Source of the DNA: Pectobacterium carotovorum
GTDB lineage: Bacteria; Pseudomonadota; Gammaproteobacteria; Enterobacterales; Enterobacteriaceae
Direction: 5' to 3'
DNA length: 64,000 nt
Assembly: GCA_016415585.1 (NCBI GenBank)
Contig: CP066552.1
Location: 3,658,001 to 3,722,000, forward strand
The stretch's first letter is position 1. Every line of letters starts with the position of its first letter. Positions 37,578 through 47,241 of the stretch are shown here, piece by piece. Both the position numbers and the translations under genes were made by a program. A model generated the notes under the pieces. The model was not told the DNA's origin, did not search any database, and worked only from the letters and a program-made list of their open reading frames with translations.

Positions 37578-37871
37578 GTGGCACAGTTCAAACTTTCCAC
37601 CACATGTGGATTGCTTTTCTACATCAGGTTTAGTATTTAACCGAACAATTATTTTGATGCGTGAAATTAATATCCGACAAATACCACGCCCCGTCACATG
37701 CTTTTCCCCTGCGCACAATAGCCCACATCGCCGTTTTGCGACCGAGGTTAAGATAATGGGTAGCGGAAGCTGCGGTGTTTGATGGTATTTTATTCAGGAA
37801 ATACGTTTGACGGTTTTCTTGTCGCATCGTGGCCCGCCCCTGTAACATAAATCAGGCGCTAACCAAACAGG

Positions 37872-37901
37872 CTAAAGTTCAGTGAATCGACTAAACTTTA
37901 G
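37872..37901. promoter_or_regulatory. Palindrome with Cra-like site upstream of ptsH
   Basis: CTAAAGTT (37872-37879) and AACTTTAG (37894-37901) are perfect inverted arms. Between them, AGTGAATCGACTAA differs by one position from the Cra (FruR) consensus RSTGAAWCSNTHHW. E. coli ptsHI is Cra-regulated, so the reading is plausible. Confidence 0.5.
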
Positions 37902-37942
37902 TTCCACAACATTAATCTAATCCATAAGTTGGGGAAAAAAGC

Positions 37943-38200
37943 ATGTTCCAGCAAGAAGTGACTATCACCGCACCAAATGGCCTGCACACTCGTCCTGCTG
38001 CTCAGTTCGTCAAAGAAGCCAAAGGCTTCACTTCTGAAATCACCGTGACGTCCAACGGCAAGAGCGCTAGCGCCAAGAGCCTGTTCAAATTACAAACACT
38101 CGGCTTAACACAAGGAACTGTGGTTACTATCGCTGCGGAAGGCGAAGACGAACAAAAAGCGGTTGAACACCTGGTCAAGCTGATGGCTGAGCTCGAGTAA
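37943..38200 (+). CDS. ptsH: Phosphocarrier protein HPr
   Basis: 85 residues, the standard length. His15 in NGLHTRPA is the phosphorylated residue, and Ser46 lies in the [11 protein letters not shown] segment. HPr accepts phosphate from enzyme I and passes it to sugar-specific EIIA proteins. First gene of ptsH-ptsI-crr. Confidence 0.98.
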   Translation: MFQQEVTITAPNGLHTRPAAQFVKEAKGFTSEITVTSNGKSASAKSLFKLQTLGLTQGTVVTIAAEGEDEQKAVEHLVKLMAELE

Positions 38201-38245
38201 CCGACGAGTTTTTTAGTGAACACCAGAATCGAGTAAGGTAGGGTT

Positions 38246-39973
38246 ATGATTTCAGGCATATTAGTATCACCGGGTATTGCTTTTGGTAAGGCACTGTTAC
38301 TGAAAGAAGATGAAATTCTCATCAACCGGAAAAAAATCTCTGCGGATCAGGTGGAGCAGGAAATTGAACGTTTTCTGACTGGCCGTTCCAAAGCATCCGC
38401 ACAGTTGGAAGCTATCAAGAAGAAAGCGGGCGAGACGCTGGGTGCAGAGAAAGAAGCCATCTTCGAAGGCCACATCATGTTGCTGGAAGATGAAGAGTTC
38501 GAGCAGGAAATCATAGCCCTGATTAAAGATGAACATGCTTCCGCCGACGCCGCTGCGTTTTCCGTCATCGAAAACCAGGCTAAAGCACTGGAAGAGCTTG
38601 ATGATGAATATCTGAAAGAACGCGCCGCAGACATGCGTGATATCGGGAAGCGTTTGCTCAGAAACATTCTCAATATGCCTATCGTCGATCTGGGCGATAT
38701 TCAGGATGAAGTCATCCTGGTTGCCACGGATCTGACGCCGTCAGAAACCGCGCAGCTGAATCTGGACAAAGTGCTGGGCTTCATCACCGACCTCGGTGGC
38801 CGCACGTCTCACACGTCCATTATGGCCCGTTCGCTGGAACTGCCTGCGATCGTCGGCACGACAAATGTGACCCAGCAGGTTAAAAACGGCGACTATCTGA
38901 TTCTGGATGCCGTAAACAACCAGATTTATCAGAATCCGACCGCGGATAAAATTGAAGAATTAAAAGCGGTTCAGCAGCAATACCACGCTGAAAAGTATGA
39001 GCTGGCTAAGCTGAAAGATCTGCCAGCCATTACGCTGGACGGTCATCAGGTTGAAGTCTGTGCCAACATCGGTACCGTGCGTGATGTCGCGGGTGCTGAG
39101 CGTAACGGCGCAGAAGGTGTCGGCCTGTATCGTACTGAATTCCTGTTCATGGATCGTGACTCACTGCCTACCGAAGAAGAGCAGTTCCAAGCGTATAAGG
39201 CTGTTGCCGAAGCCGTTGGCGCTCAGGCCGTTATCGTCCGTACCATGGATATCGGTGGCGACAAAGATCTGCCATACATGAACCTGCCGAAGGAAGAGAA
39301 CCCGTTCCTTGGCTGGCGTGCTATCCGTATCTGTCTGGATCGTAAAGAAATCCTGCATGCCCAGCTGCGTGCCATTCTGCGCGCATCAAAATTTGGCAAG
39401 CTGCGTATCATGTTCCCGATGATTATTTCCGTGGAAGAAGTGCGTGAGCTGAAAGCCGAACTGGAAATGCTGAAAGCACAGCTGAGAGAAGAAGGTAAAG
39501 CTTTCGACGAAAGCATTGAAGTCGGCGTGATGGTTGAAACACCTGCCGCCGCCGCTATCGCGCCACATTTAGCCAAAGAAGTCGACTTCTTTAGTATTGG
39601 GACAAATGACTTAACCCAGTATACTCTGGCAGTTGATCGCGGTAATGAGCTGATTTCTCATCTCTATAACCCGATGTCCCCAGCTGTCCTTACCCTGATC
39701 AAACAGGTTATCGACGCGTCTCATGCCGAAGGCAAGTGGACAGGGATGTGTGGTGAGCTCGCCGGTGACGAACGTGCTACACTACTGTTATTGGGAATGG
39801 GTCTGAACGAATTCAGCATGAGTGCAATCTCTATCCCGAGCATCAAGAAAATCATCCGTAATGCGAATTACGAAGATGCGAAGGCGCTGGCGGAGCAAGC
39901 ACTCGCTCAACCGACAGCACAAGAGTTAAGCAATCTGGTGAGCCGCTTTATTAAAGAAAAAACGCTCTGCTGA
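38246..39973 (+). CDS. ptsI: PTS enzyme I
   Basis: 575 residues, as in E. coli. The active-site His lies in [13 protein letters not shown] near residue 189. The C-terminal PEP-binding domain has [26 protein letters not shown] and the catalytic Cys in [10 protein letters not shown] near residue 502. It takes phosphate from PEP and gives it to HPr. It starts 45 bases after ptsH, in the same operon. Confidence 0.98.
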   Translation: MISGILVSPGIAFGKALLLKEDEILINRKKISADQVEQEIERFLTGRSKASAQLEAIKKKAGETLGAEKEAIFEGHIMLLEDEEFEQEIIALIKDEHASADAAAFSVIENQAKALEELDDEYLKERAADMRDIGKRLLRNILNMPIVDLGDIQDEVILVATDLTPSETAQLNLDKVLGFITDLGGRTSHTSIMARSLELPAIVGTTNVTQQVKNGDYLILDAVNNQIYQNPTADKIEELKAVQQQYHAEKYELAKLKDLPAITLDGHQVEVCANIGTVRDVAGAERNGAEGVGLYRTEFLFMDRDSLPTEEEQFQAYKAVAEAVGAQAVIVRTMDIGGDKDLPYMNLPKEENPFLGWRAIRICLDRKEILHAQLRAILRASKFGKLRIMFPMIISVEEVRELKAELEMLKAQLREEGKAFDESIEVGVMVETPAAAAIAPHLAKEVDFFSIGTNDLTQYTLAVDRGNELISHLYNPMSPAVLTLIKQVIDASHAEGKWTGMCGELAGDERATLLLLGMGLNEFSMSAISIPSIKKIIRNANYEDAKALAEQALAQPTAQELSNLVSRFIKEKTLC

Positions 39974-40012
39974 TTCTGCTTTACCTAATAGGTTTCAAGG
40001 TGGCAATCAGCA

Positions 40013-40042
40013 CCCCGACAGGCGATAGGTTCGCAGTCGGGG
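40013..40042 (+). other. Hairpin between ptsI and crr
   Basis: CCCCGAC pairs with GTCGGGG over a 16-base loop in the 148-bp gap. It is not followed by a T-run. It may adjust expression of crr relative to ptsHI. Confidence 0.5.
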
Positions 40043-40121
40043 TAGCGAAGAAAACCAATGCCACACCAACTTGAAAGATTAGGGTATACGCTGGCCCAAT
40101 ATTAATGCTTAGGAGAGAATC

Positions 40122-40631
40122 ATGGGTTTGTTCGATAAATTGAAGTCTCTGGTTTCTGACGACAAAAAAGACACTGGCAGCATCGAAATCATTGCCCCGC
40201 TGTCCGGTGAAATCGTCAATATTGAAGACGTTCCTGATGTCGTATTCGCAGAGAAAATCGTCGGTGACGGTATTGCCATCAAGCCAACTGGCAACAAGAT
40301 TGTCGCACCGGTAGACGGCACCATCGGTAAGATTTTTGAAACCAACCATGCGTTTTCCATCGAGTCTGACAGCGGCATTGAGCTGTTTGTGCACTTTGGT
40401 ATTGATACCGTTGAATTGAAAGGCGAAGGCTTCAAGCGCATCGCCGAAGAAGGCCAGCGAGTGAAGAAAGGCGATCTCATTATTGAGTTTGACCTGGCTC
40501 TGCTGGAAGAAAAAGCGAAGTCTACTCTGACACCAGTGGTTATTTCCAACATGGATGAAATCAAGGAATTGACCAAACTGAGTGGTACGGTTGTTGTCGG
40601 TGAAACGCCGGTTATCCGTATCAAAAAGTAA
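40122..40631 (+). CDS. crr: PTS glucose-specific component EIIA-Glc
   Basis: 169 residues. His76 in [10 protein letters not shown] and phosphorylated His91 in [11 protein letters not shown] are the paired active-site histidines. It relays phosphate to glucose and other permeases, activates adenylate cyclase when phosphorylated and blocks non-PTS sugar uptake when not. AGGAGAGAATC precedes the start. A bidirectional terminator follows. Confidence 0.98.
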   Translation: MGLFDKLKSLVSDDKKDTGSIEIIAPLSGEIVNIEDVPDVVFAEKIVGDGIAIKPTGNKIVAPVDGTIGKIFETNHAFSIESDSGIELFVHFGIDTVELKGEGFKRIAEEGQRVKKGDLIIEFDLALLEEKAKSTLTPVVISNMDEIKELTKLSGTVVVGETPVIRIKK

Positions 40632-40664
40632 GCCGCCTTCTACGGATGGTTTACTACGTTTGCA

Positions 40665-40694
40665 CGAAACGGCACCCGGATGGTGCCGTTTTCG
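40665..40694. terminator. Bidirectional terminator, crr / sensor kinase
   Basis: AAACGGCACC pairs perfectly with GGTGCCGTTT over CGGAT, continuing CG/CG outwards. It serves converging crr and the kinase gene. Confidence 0.9.
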
Positions 40695-40696
40695 TT

Positions 40697-42064
40697 TCAG
40701 GCTTTCCAGCGCGGCACGCACAGGCGAATCACTAACCCGCACAGCTCACCATTATCCGCCTCAATATGCCCGCCGTGCGCCAGCACGACTTTACGGGTAA
40801 TCGCCAGCCCCAGCCCATAGCCTTTGCCAGACAGCGGCGAATCAACACGAATGAAAGGATCGAAGATACTGGAGAGCTTACTTTTCTCCACGCCAGGCCC
40901 CTGATCGGCGACCTGAATCATCCACTCATGTTCATTGCCAATGAGTGACACGGAAACCTGCTGCGTGGGAGCAGAAAAACGTAGCGCGTTGCGCATCACA
41001 TTATCGACCGCCCTGCGCATCAGCTCCGCGTTGCCTTTAATCGTGTAGTCTTCGTCTTCATCCGCTGCCAGCAGGATTTCAACGCCGGTGACCTGCGCTT
41101 CATAGCGCGTATCGTTGACCACCGCCGTCACCAGCCCCAGTAAATCGAAATAGGCTTCCTCAATGCCGGAATGCTCCGTGCGCGATAGCGTCAGCAGTTC
41201 GCCAATCATCTTATCCATCAGCAAGGCTTCACGCTCAATTCGCTGCAAGGAACTCTCTATATTGTCCGGGTTCTGCCTTATCAACCCGATGGCAAGCTGC
41301 AAACGCGCCAGCGGAGAGCGCAGCTCGTGCGAGACATCATGAAGTAACTGTTCACGCGCGCTGGCCAGACTGTCCAGCCGTTCGACCATTGAATCGAAAT
41401 CACGCGCAACATCGCTGATTTCATCATGACGTTTATGCATCACTGGCAGCAAACGCACGTTCAGATCGCCCTGCGCAACCTGATCAAACCCTGCGCGGAT
41501 CTGGCTTAGCGGGCGTGCCAGACTCCATGCCAATACCGAGCTGAACAACAGGCCACCAAACCCCGCAATGATCACAAACGGCACAGGCACGTTGAGAAAT
41601 TCGACTGGGCGAGGAGGACGAAATTCGCTACGCAGCAGCTCAGCGTCATAACGAATCTGATACCACTTTCCGGCAGGGCCGCTGACCTGCTTGATTATAT
41701 GCGTGGCACGCGGCGCGCCACGTTTATCCGGCGCAAAAGCCTCATCGAGCAACACGTTCTGCGGAGCGGAAACCAACTCCTGATCGGACAGCGGCAACGG
41801 CGATTCCGTGACGGAAATGTATTGCTGCTCTTGCTGCGGCAGCAGCGACATCACATCGTTCAGTTCACCCAAGCCGCCATGTTGCAGCGCCGCAGCCACC
41901 ATCTCCGTTTGCATCGTCGCAATGCGCGACACCACGATTTCTTCCAGCGGCTTATGGCGCTCGCCGTAAAAAGAAAAAGCCAGCCACAGCAGTTGGGACA
42001 TGACGAGGAACGTCAGCCAAAACCCGAGCAAGATCTTCCAGAAAAGTCGTCCACGAATCATCAT
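40697..42064 (-). CDS. CpxA-type sensor histidine kinase
   Basis: 455 residues. Two membrane helices (about 8-30 and 160-182) frame a periplasmic sensor domain of about 130 residues. Then comes HAMP (about 183-240), the dimerisation/phosphorylation motif HDVSHELRSPLARLQ near residue 247, and an ATPase domain with NVMRNALRFS, DQGPGVE and GYGLGLAI. It resembles CpxA in the catalytic half but not in the sensor region, and the canonical cpxRA lies elsewhere in enterobacteria. The start overlaps the stop of the regulator gene by one base. Divergent from macAB, which it may control. Confidence 0.88.
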   Translation of the reverse strand: MMIRGRLFWKILLGFWLTFLVMSQLLWLAFSFYGERHKPLEEIVVSRIATMQTEMVAAALQHGGLGELNDVMSLLPQQEQQYISVTESPLPLSDQELVSAPQNVLLDEAFAPDKRGAPRATHIIKQVSGPAGKWYQIRYDAELLRSEFRPPRPVEFLNVPVPFVIIAGFGGLLFSSVLAWSLARPLSQIRAGFDQVAQGDLNVRLLPVMHKRHDEISDVARDFDSMVERLDSLASAREQLLHDVSHELRSPLARLQLAIGLIRQNPDNIESSLQRIEREALLMDKMIGELLTLSRTEHSGIEEAYFDLLGLVTAVVNDTRYEAQVTGVEILLAADEDEDYTIKGNAELMRRAVDNVMRNALRFSAPTQQVSVSLIGNEHEWMIQVADQGPGVEKSKLSSIFDPFIRVDSPLSGKGYGLGLAITRKVVLAHGGHIEADNGELCGLVIRLCVPRWKA

Positions 42065-42744
42065 CAGCGAATCCGGTATCCCACGCTGCGCACGGTTTCA
42101 ATCGTCATGGTGTTGCCCGGCAAGACGCCGAGCTTCTGACGAATATTGCTGATGTGCACGTCCACGCTGCGGTCATAAGCCTCGCGGCGACGCCCCAGGC
42201 ATTTTTCGGACAGCTCATCCTTTGACACCACCCGTTCAGGGGAACGCAACAGCAGCTCCAGCAAATTAAACTCAGACGCCGTTAGATCAAACGGCTTCCC
42301 ACGCCATTCACTGATGCGCGTGGCAGGGTTCAACACCAAATCGCCACTGGCGGCCAGACTCTCATCCCGTTTTGTACTCGGCTGATCGTCATAGCGGCGT
42401 AGCACCGCTCGCAGTCTCGCCACCAGCTCACGCGGGTAACAAGGTTTAGGCATATAATCATCCGCGCCCATTTCAAGACCGATAACTCTGTCGATGTTGT
42501 CGCCCCTCGCTGTCAGCATAATGACGGGCAACTGCTGGGTTTTTCTAATCTGGCGCAGCACGTCAATCCCGCTCATATCGGGCAGCATGACATCCAAAAT
42601 CATCGCGGTGTAATCCCCTGATATCGCGCCATCGACGCCCTCTTTGCCCGTCAGCACCCGCGAGGTCGAAAACCCTTCCGCATTCAGATACTCACAGAGC
42701 ATATCGCCCAGCTCTACGTCGTCATCGACCAGTAAAATATTCAT
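42064..42744 (-). CDS. CpxR-type response regulator
   Basis: 226 residues. The receiver domain (about 1-115) has DDD near residue 8, the phosphorylated Asp in ILDVMLPDMSG near 51 and Lys in MPKPC near 101. The OmpR-type winged helix (about 130-225) has LTASEFNLLELLL and DRSVDVHISNIRQKLG. It pairs with the kinase downstream. It resembles CpxR (DRAIDMHISNLRRKL) but is clearly a paralogue. The 250-bp gap to macA would hold its target site; a palindromic repeat occupies part of it. Confidence 0.9.
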   Translation of the reverse strand: MNILLVDDDVELGDMLCEYLNAEGFSTSRVLTGKEGVDGAISGDYTAMILDVMLPDMSGIDVLRQIRKTQQLPVIMLTARGDNIDRVIGLEMGADDYMPKPCYPRELVARLRAVLRRYDDQPSTKRDESLAASGDLVLNPATRISEWRGKPFDLTASEFNLLELLLRSPERVVSKDELSEKCLGRRREAYDRSVDVHISNIRQKLGVLPGNTMTIETVRSVGYRIR

Positions 42745-42764
42745 ATCCTGTCCTCATTAATCGG

Positions 42765-42831
42765 GTATACCCTACGTATTCGAGTTGCGGGAAGGAAACG
42801 CACATGCAGCTTGAAGTATGATAGGTATAGA
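42765..42831. repeat. Palindromic repeat copy between response regulator and macA
   Basis: GGGTATACCCTACGTATTCG at the left and CATGCAGCTTGAAGTATGAT with AGGTATA at the right form inverted ends of the same family as 9022-9150. The centre is shortened to about 20 bases. Confidence 0.7.
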
Positions 42832-42994
42832 TGATGTATTCTCAGGCCTCGCGTGAATATTCGCAGCCAGATTTACTTAATCCTTACCATTTCTTTCAGC
42901 AAAGATTACCGCTACCTTTACGGACTCGGGGTAAATTACTCACCTGCGTTATTTATTCCCGTTCAGATGCATGAATTAAGGACGACTTCCCCTG

Positions 42995-44194
42995 ATGCAA
43001 TCACGATTTTTTACACGACGCCGTATGACGATCGCGCTTGGTCTTATCGCCGCTGCCGTGCTGCTTCATCTGTTTTTCAACAAGCCATCGCCTACGCCCA
43101 ATACGCTCACCGCTGCCGCCGAGATTGCGGATCTCGAACAAACGGTGCTTGCTGACGGCAAAATTGAGGCACAGAAGCTGGTCAGCGTCGGTGCACAGGC
43201 CTCAGGGCAAATCAAAGCGCTGCACGTCGAACTCGGCGATAAGGTGAAAAAGGGGCAATTGATCGCCGAGATTGATGACCTCACCCAGCAGGACACGCTA
43301 AAAAACGGTGAAGCGGCGTTAAAAAATATTCAGGCGCAGCGAGCAGCCAAATTGGCCGAATTGCGTAATAACGAATTAAGCTGGCAACGTCAGCAAATGT
43401 TGATGAAACGTGGCGTTGGCGCACAGGCCGACTACGATAGCGCGAAAGCGACGCTGGATGCCACCCGAGCCAACATCGACGCGCTGGACGCCCAAATCAT
43501 TCAGGCACAGATTACCGTCAACACCGCCAAGGTTAATCTGGGATACACCCAAATTCGTTCACCGATGGATGGCACCGTGGTAGCCATTCCTGTTGAAGCA
43601 GGGCAAACGGTCAACGCGATTCAGACAACGCCGACCATCGCCAAAGTCGCCAATCTGGACACCATGACCATCAAGGTGAAAATCTCAGAGGCCGACGTCG
43701 TCAAGGTAAAAACCGGTATGCCGGTGTGGTTCAGTATTCTGGGCGAACCTAATAACCGTTACGAAGCCACGCTGAGCTCGATTGAACCCGCGCCAGACTC
43801 CATCAACACGGACTCGACCACAACATCATCCAGTTCGAGCAGCAGCACCAGCTCATCGTCCAGCACCGCGATCTATTACAACGGCCTGTTCGATGTGAAG
43901 AACCCTGACGGCGTATTGCGCATTTCCATGACGGCACAGGTGTATATTCTGTTGTCTTCGGTGAAAAATGCCATTGTCGTTCCAGCGACGGCGTTAACCT
44001 CACGCGATGGCATGTGGTACGTGCAGGTCGTGAATGCGAACAAGAAGATCGAATCGCGTCTAGTCACGCTCGGTCTCAATGATAACGTGCGCACTCAGAT
44101 CCGTTCGGGGCTCAGCGTTGGGGAACAGGTGGTTGTCAGCCCATCGTCCGGTGATGCCGCGTCTACGCATCCCGGCCCGCCGATGGGGATGTAA
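42995..44194 (+). CDS. macA: Macrolide-export membrane-fusion protein MacA
   Basis: 399 residues. It has an N-terminal membrane anchor (about 12-28), lipoyl/barrel-sandwich halves (GQIKALHVELGDKVKKGQLI near 68 and QIRSPMDGTVVAIPVEAG near 185), a coiled-coil hairpin between them (about 95-170) and C-terminal beta-barrel and membrane-proximal domains. It joins MacB to TolC. E. coli MacA is about 371 residues; the extra length includes a Ser/Thr run (about 272-292). macB follows after 3 bases. Confidence 0.92.
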   Translation: MQSRFFTRRRMTIALGLIAAAVLLHLFFNKPSPTPNTLTAAAEIADLEQTVLADGKIEAQKLVSVGAQASGQIKALHVELGDKVKKGQLIAEIDDLTQQDTLKNGEAALKNIQAQRAAKLAELRNNELSWQRQQMLMKRGVGAQADYDSAKATLDATRANIDALDAQIIQAQITVNTAKVNLGYTQIRSPMDGTVVAIPVEAGQTVNAIQTTPTIAKVANLDTMTIKVKISEADVVKVKTGMPVWFSILGEPNNRYEATLSSIEPAPDSINTDSTTTSSSSSSSTSSSSSTAIYYNGLFDVKNPDGVLRISMTAQVYILLSSVKNAIVVPATALTSRDGMWYVQVVNANKKIESRLVTLGLNDNVRTQIRSGLSVGEQVVVSPSSGDAASTHPGPPMGM

Positions 44195-44197
44195 CAC

Positions 44198-46150
44198 ATG
44201 TCCACATCCTTACTTAAACTAACCGGCATTACCCGCCGCTTTTCCAACGGCGAACAGGACGTCACCGTCCTCAAGGACATCAACCTGACCATCAATCAGG
44301 GAGAGATGGTGGCGATTGTCGGTGCGTCCGGGTCGGGAAAATCCACGCTGATGAATATTCTCGGCTGTCTGGATAAACCGTCCTCCGGTGATTATCAGGT
44401 GGCAGGACGCGCCGTTGGCAAACTGGACAACGACCAGCTCGCGGAACTGCGCCGCGAGCATTTCGGCTTTATTTTCCAGCGCTATCATCTGCTCGGCGAC
44501 CTCAGCGCGCTGGGAAATGTTGAAGTTCCGGCCATTTATGCAGGAAAGAGTCGGCTGGCACGCCGTCAACGGGCAGCAGAGCTGCTAACTCGGCTAGGAC
44601 TGGAAAATCGTCTCCACTATCGGCCTAGCCAACTTTCTGGCGGCCAGCAGCAGCGCGTGAGTATCGCGCGGGCGCTGATGAACGGCGGCGGCATCATTCT
44701 GGCGGATGAACCAACTGGTGCGCTGGACACCCACAGCGGCAACGAAGTTCTGAGCATACTTCGCGATCTGCACAGACAAGGCAATACCGTCGTGATCGTG
44801 ACCCACGATATGACGATTGCCGAACACGCTCAGCGCATCATCGAACTGCGCGATGGCGAAGTGATTGCCGACCGACAAACGCGCCCCGAAGAGGCCACAG
44901 AGCCGCCACCGAAAGCCGCCAGCTCTCCAGCGACGTCCGCCTTGAATCAGTTCAAAGATCGCTTTATCGACGCGTTTAAAATGGCGCTGCTGGCGATGAA
45001 CGCCCAGCGGATGCGCACCTTTCTGACCATGCTCGGCATCATCATCGGCATTGCGTCTGTCGTCTCGGTCGTCGCGCTGGGAAAAGGCTCCCAGGAACAA
45101 GTGCTGGCCGACATCAACTCGATGGGCACCAGTACGCTGGAAATTTTCCCCGGCAAAGACTTCGGCGACATGGATGCCAGCGCCATACAAACGCTGCGGG
45201 CCAGCGATATTCAGCCGCTAACGCAGCAGCCCTACGTGCATAGCGTTACGCCTTCGATCTCAACCAGCGTAACGATGCGCTACGGTAACATTGCCGTTTC
45301 CGCCAGCATTTCCGGCGTTGGCGAGCAGTTCTTCACCGTGCGTGGCTACACTCTACAACGCGGCGTACTTTTCCCTCGCAGCAGCGTCGATGAACTGAAG
45401 CAGGACGCAGTGATTGACAAAAACACACGTAATAAGCTCTTTCCCCACGGCGAAGATCCCATTGGGCAAGTGATTCTGCTGGGCTCACTGCCTGTAAGAA
45501 TTATCGGCGTCGTCAGCAAGAATCAGGGTGGCTTCGGCAGCGATGAAAACCTGAACGTATGGGTGCCGTACACGACGGTGATGAAGCGCATGGTCGGGCA
45601 GTCCTACCTGAAAAGCATCACGGTGCGGGTGAAAGACAATATTGATATGAACGTCGCCGAGAAAAGTATCACTGCACTGCTGACGCAGCGGCACGGGACG
45701 AAAGATTTCTTTATCATGAACACGGACAGCATCCGTCAGATGATCGAGAAAACCACCACTACGCTCACGCTGCTGGTGTCGATGATCGCGCTGATTTCGC
45801 TGCTGGTCGGCGGTATCGGTGTAATGAACATCATGCTGGTATCCGTCACCGAGCGAACCCGAGAGATCGGCGTCCGTATGGCGGTTGGCGCACGCACCAG
45901 CGATATCATGCAGCAATTTCTTATCGAAGCGGTGCTGGTTTGCCTGTTCGGCGGCATCATCGGCGTGGCGCTGTCGCTGGCTATCGGCGTGCTGTTTGCA
46001 CAGTTCAGCAGCAATTTCGCGATGATGTATTCCAGCTCCTCGATTATTGCCGCGTTCCTGTGCTCCAGCCTGATCGGTATTATCTTCGGCTTCTTCCCCG
46101 CCCGTCGTGCCGCGCGGATGGAACCGATTCACGCGCTGGAGCGGGAATAG
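44198..46150 (+). CDS. macB: Macrolide-export ABC transporter MacB
   Basis: 650 residues. The N-terminal ATPase (about 1-230) has Walker [10 protein letters not shown], signature LSGGQQQRV and Walker [13 protein letters not shown]. The first membrane helix is near 275, a large periplasmic domain follows (about 300-520) and three more helices lie at the C-terminus ([17 protein letters not shown] loop). MacB works as a mechanotransmission pump with MacA and TolC and exports macrolides, heme precursors or enterotoxin. Length and layout match E. coli MacB (648). Confidence 0.95.
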   Translation: MSTSLLKLTGITRRFSNGEQDVTVLKDINLTINQGEMVAIVGASGSGKSTLMNILGCLDKPSSGDYQVAGRAVGKLDNDQLAELRREHFGFIFQRYHLLGDLSALGNVEVPAIYAGKSRLARRQRAAELLTRLGLENRLHYRPSQLSGGQQQRVSIARALMNGGGIILADEPTGALDTHSGNEVLSILRDLHRQGNTVVIVTHDMTIAEHAQRIIELRDGEVIADRQTRPEEATEPPPKAASSPATSALNQFKDRFIDAFKMALLAMNAQRMRTFLTMLGIIIGIASVVSVVALGKGSQEQVLADINSMGTSTLEIFPGKDFGDMDASAIQTLRASDIQPLTQQPYVHSVTPSISTSVTMRYGNIAVSASISGVGEQFFTVRGYTLQRGVLFPRSSVDELKQDAVIDKNTRNKLFPHGEDPIGQVILLGSLPVRIIGVVSKNQGGFGSDENLNVWVPYTTVMKRMVGQSYLKSITVRVKDNIDMNVAEKSITALLTQRHGTKDFFIMNTDSIRQMIEKTTTTLTLLVSMIALISLLVGGIGVMNIMLVSVTERTREIGVRMAVGARTSDIMQQFLIEAVLVCLFGGIIGVALSLAIGVLFAQFSSNFAMMYSSSSIIAAFLCSSLIGIIFGFFPARRAARMEPIHALERE

Positions 46151-46155
46151 CCAAC

Positions 46156-46185
46156 GCACATGCAACTCGAAGTATGACGAGTAAC
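46156..46185. repeat. Half copy of the palindromic repeat after macB
   Basis: CGCACATGCAACTCGAAGTA with TGACGAGTAA matches one end of the repeat family. It lies in the 36-bp gap between converging macB and cysM. Confidence 0.65.
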
Positions 46186-46186
46186 G

Positions 46187-47068
46187 TTAGTCAAATACCC
46201 CGGTGGACAGATAGCGGTCACCGCGATCGCAGGCGATTGCCACAATGACGCTGCCGGGGTTTTCTGCCGCAATCCGCAACGCACCAGCTACCGCACCGCC
46301 GGAACTGACACCACAAAAGATGCCTTCCTGACGCGCCAACTGTCGTAGCGTATTCTCGGCGTCCACCTGCGTCATATCCAGAATGCGATCGACCAGATCG
46401 GCACGAAAAATCCCTGGCATATAGTCTGGCGTCCAGCGGCGAATACCGGGAATGTGGCTCCCTTCCGCAGGTTGTAATCCCACCGTACAAATTGCCGGGT
46501 TCTGCTGTTTCAGATAACGGCTGACGCCAGAAATTGTGCCCGTCGTTCCCATACTGGAAATAAAATGAGTCAACTTTCCCGCCGTCTGCTGCCAGATTTC
46601 TGGGCCAGTAGTCAGAAAGTGTGCCAGCGAATTATCTGGGTTATTGAACTGATCGAGCGTTTTCCCTTCTCCCGCCAGCACCATCTGTTTCGCCCGATCC
46701 CGCGCCCCTTCCATCCCCAGCTTGCGATTCACCAACACCAGCTCCGCGCCATACGCGCGCATCGCGGTCTGGCGTTCATAGCTCATGTTGTCCGGCATCA
46801 GCAGACGCAGCCGGTAGCCTTTTACCGCCGCAATCATCGCCAACGCAATGCCGGTGTTCCCGCTGGTCGCCTCAATGAGCCGATCGCCGGGGACGATGTC
46901 ACCGCGATTCTCCGCCTGCTGAATCATAGAGAGCGCGGCCCGATCTTTTACCGATCCGGCGGGGTTATTCCCTTCCAGCTTCAGCCAGATTTCACTGTTC
47001 AGCCCCTGTGTTATGCGCTGCAATTTCACCAGCGGGGTATTACCAATACAATGCTCAAGCGTTGTCAC
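46187..47068 (-). CDS. cysM: Cysteine synthase B
   Basis: 293 residues from GTG 47068, with AGGA eight bases upstream. This start puts the PLP lysine (PAGSVKDRAA) at residue 41, its position in E. coli CysM; a GTG at 47092 would add eight residues. [15 protein letters not shown] and the glycine loop SSMGTTGTISG are also present. It makes cysteine from O-acetylserine with sulfide or S-sulfocysteine with thiosulfate. In E. coli cysM follows cysA; here cysA is absent upstream. Confidence 0.95.
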   Translation of the reverse strand: MTTLEHCIGNTPLVKLQRITQGLNSEIWLKLEGNNPAGSVKDRAALSMIQQAENRGDIVPGDRLIEATSGNTGIALAMIAAVKGYRLRLLMPDNMSYERQTAMRAYGAELVLVNRKLGMEGARDRAKQMVLAGEGKTLDQFNNPDNSLAHFLTTGPEIWQQTAGKLTHFISSMGTTGTISGVSRYLKQQNPAICTVGLQPAEGSHIPGIRRWTPDYMPGIFRADLVDRILDMTQVDAENTLRQLARQEGIFCGVSSGGAVAGALRIAAENPGSVIVAIACDRGDRYLSTGVFD

Positions 47069-47121
47069 AAGTTGAGTCCTAAAAAGTCTCACCTACTTAC
47101 GGAGTGAACGATAAAATTAAC

Positions 47122-47235
47122 GTTGCTGACAAACCCATGATGGTTAATTCGAGATACACGGGCGACCACAGAGCGAGGTATCCCTACGGGAACCTCATCC
47201 CTGTGTTTCCCCTAAAATCTGATTTTGTCAGCAAT
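47122..47235. mobile_element. 114-bp MITE-like element in the place of cysA
   Basis: The element is flanked by near-perfect 12-base inverted ends, GTTGCTGACAAA (47122-47133) and TTTGTCAGCAAT (47224-47235), with one mismatch. Its interior holds a second hairpin, GAGGTATCCC-TAC-GGGAACCTC (one bulge), extended by CACAG/CTGTG. It encodes nothing. It sits between cysW and cysM, where cysA would be expected. Confidence 0.6.
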
Positions 47236-47241
47236 CTCAAT

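Larger units (their letters stand above)
37511..37942. promoter_or_regulatory. cysK terminator and ptsH promoter region
   Basis: The 432-bp gap starts with the cysK terminator and ends with the ptsH ribosome-binding site (GGGGAAAAAAGC). A 69-codon frame at 37576-37782 has no features and is probably not a gene. The pts promoters, usually two with CRP control, should lie in the right half. A perfect 8-bp palindrome at 37872-37901 contains a Cra-like sequence. Confidence 0.6.

Noticed and set aside
39981..40742. Leftward 253-codon frame over crr
   Set aside because: crr is unmistakable on the other strand; the frame also crosses the terminator.
40697..42744. Naming the two-component pair cpxRA
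   Set aside because: The catalytic parts are Cpx-like, but the sensor domain and location (beside macAB, not cpxP) do not fit canonical cpxRA.
45485..46165. Leftward 226-codon frame inside macB
   Set aside because: Antisense to the conserved C-terminal half of MacB, with Gln/His-rich composition.
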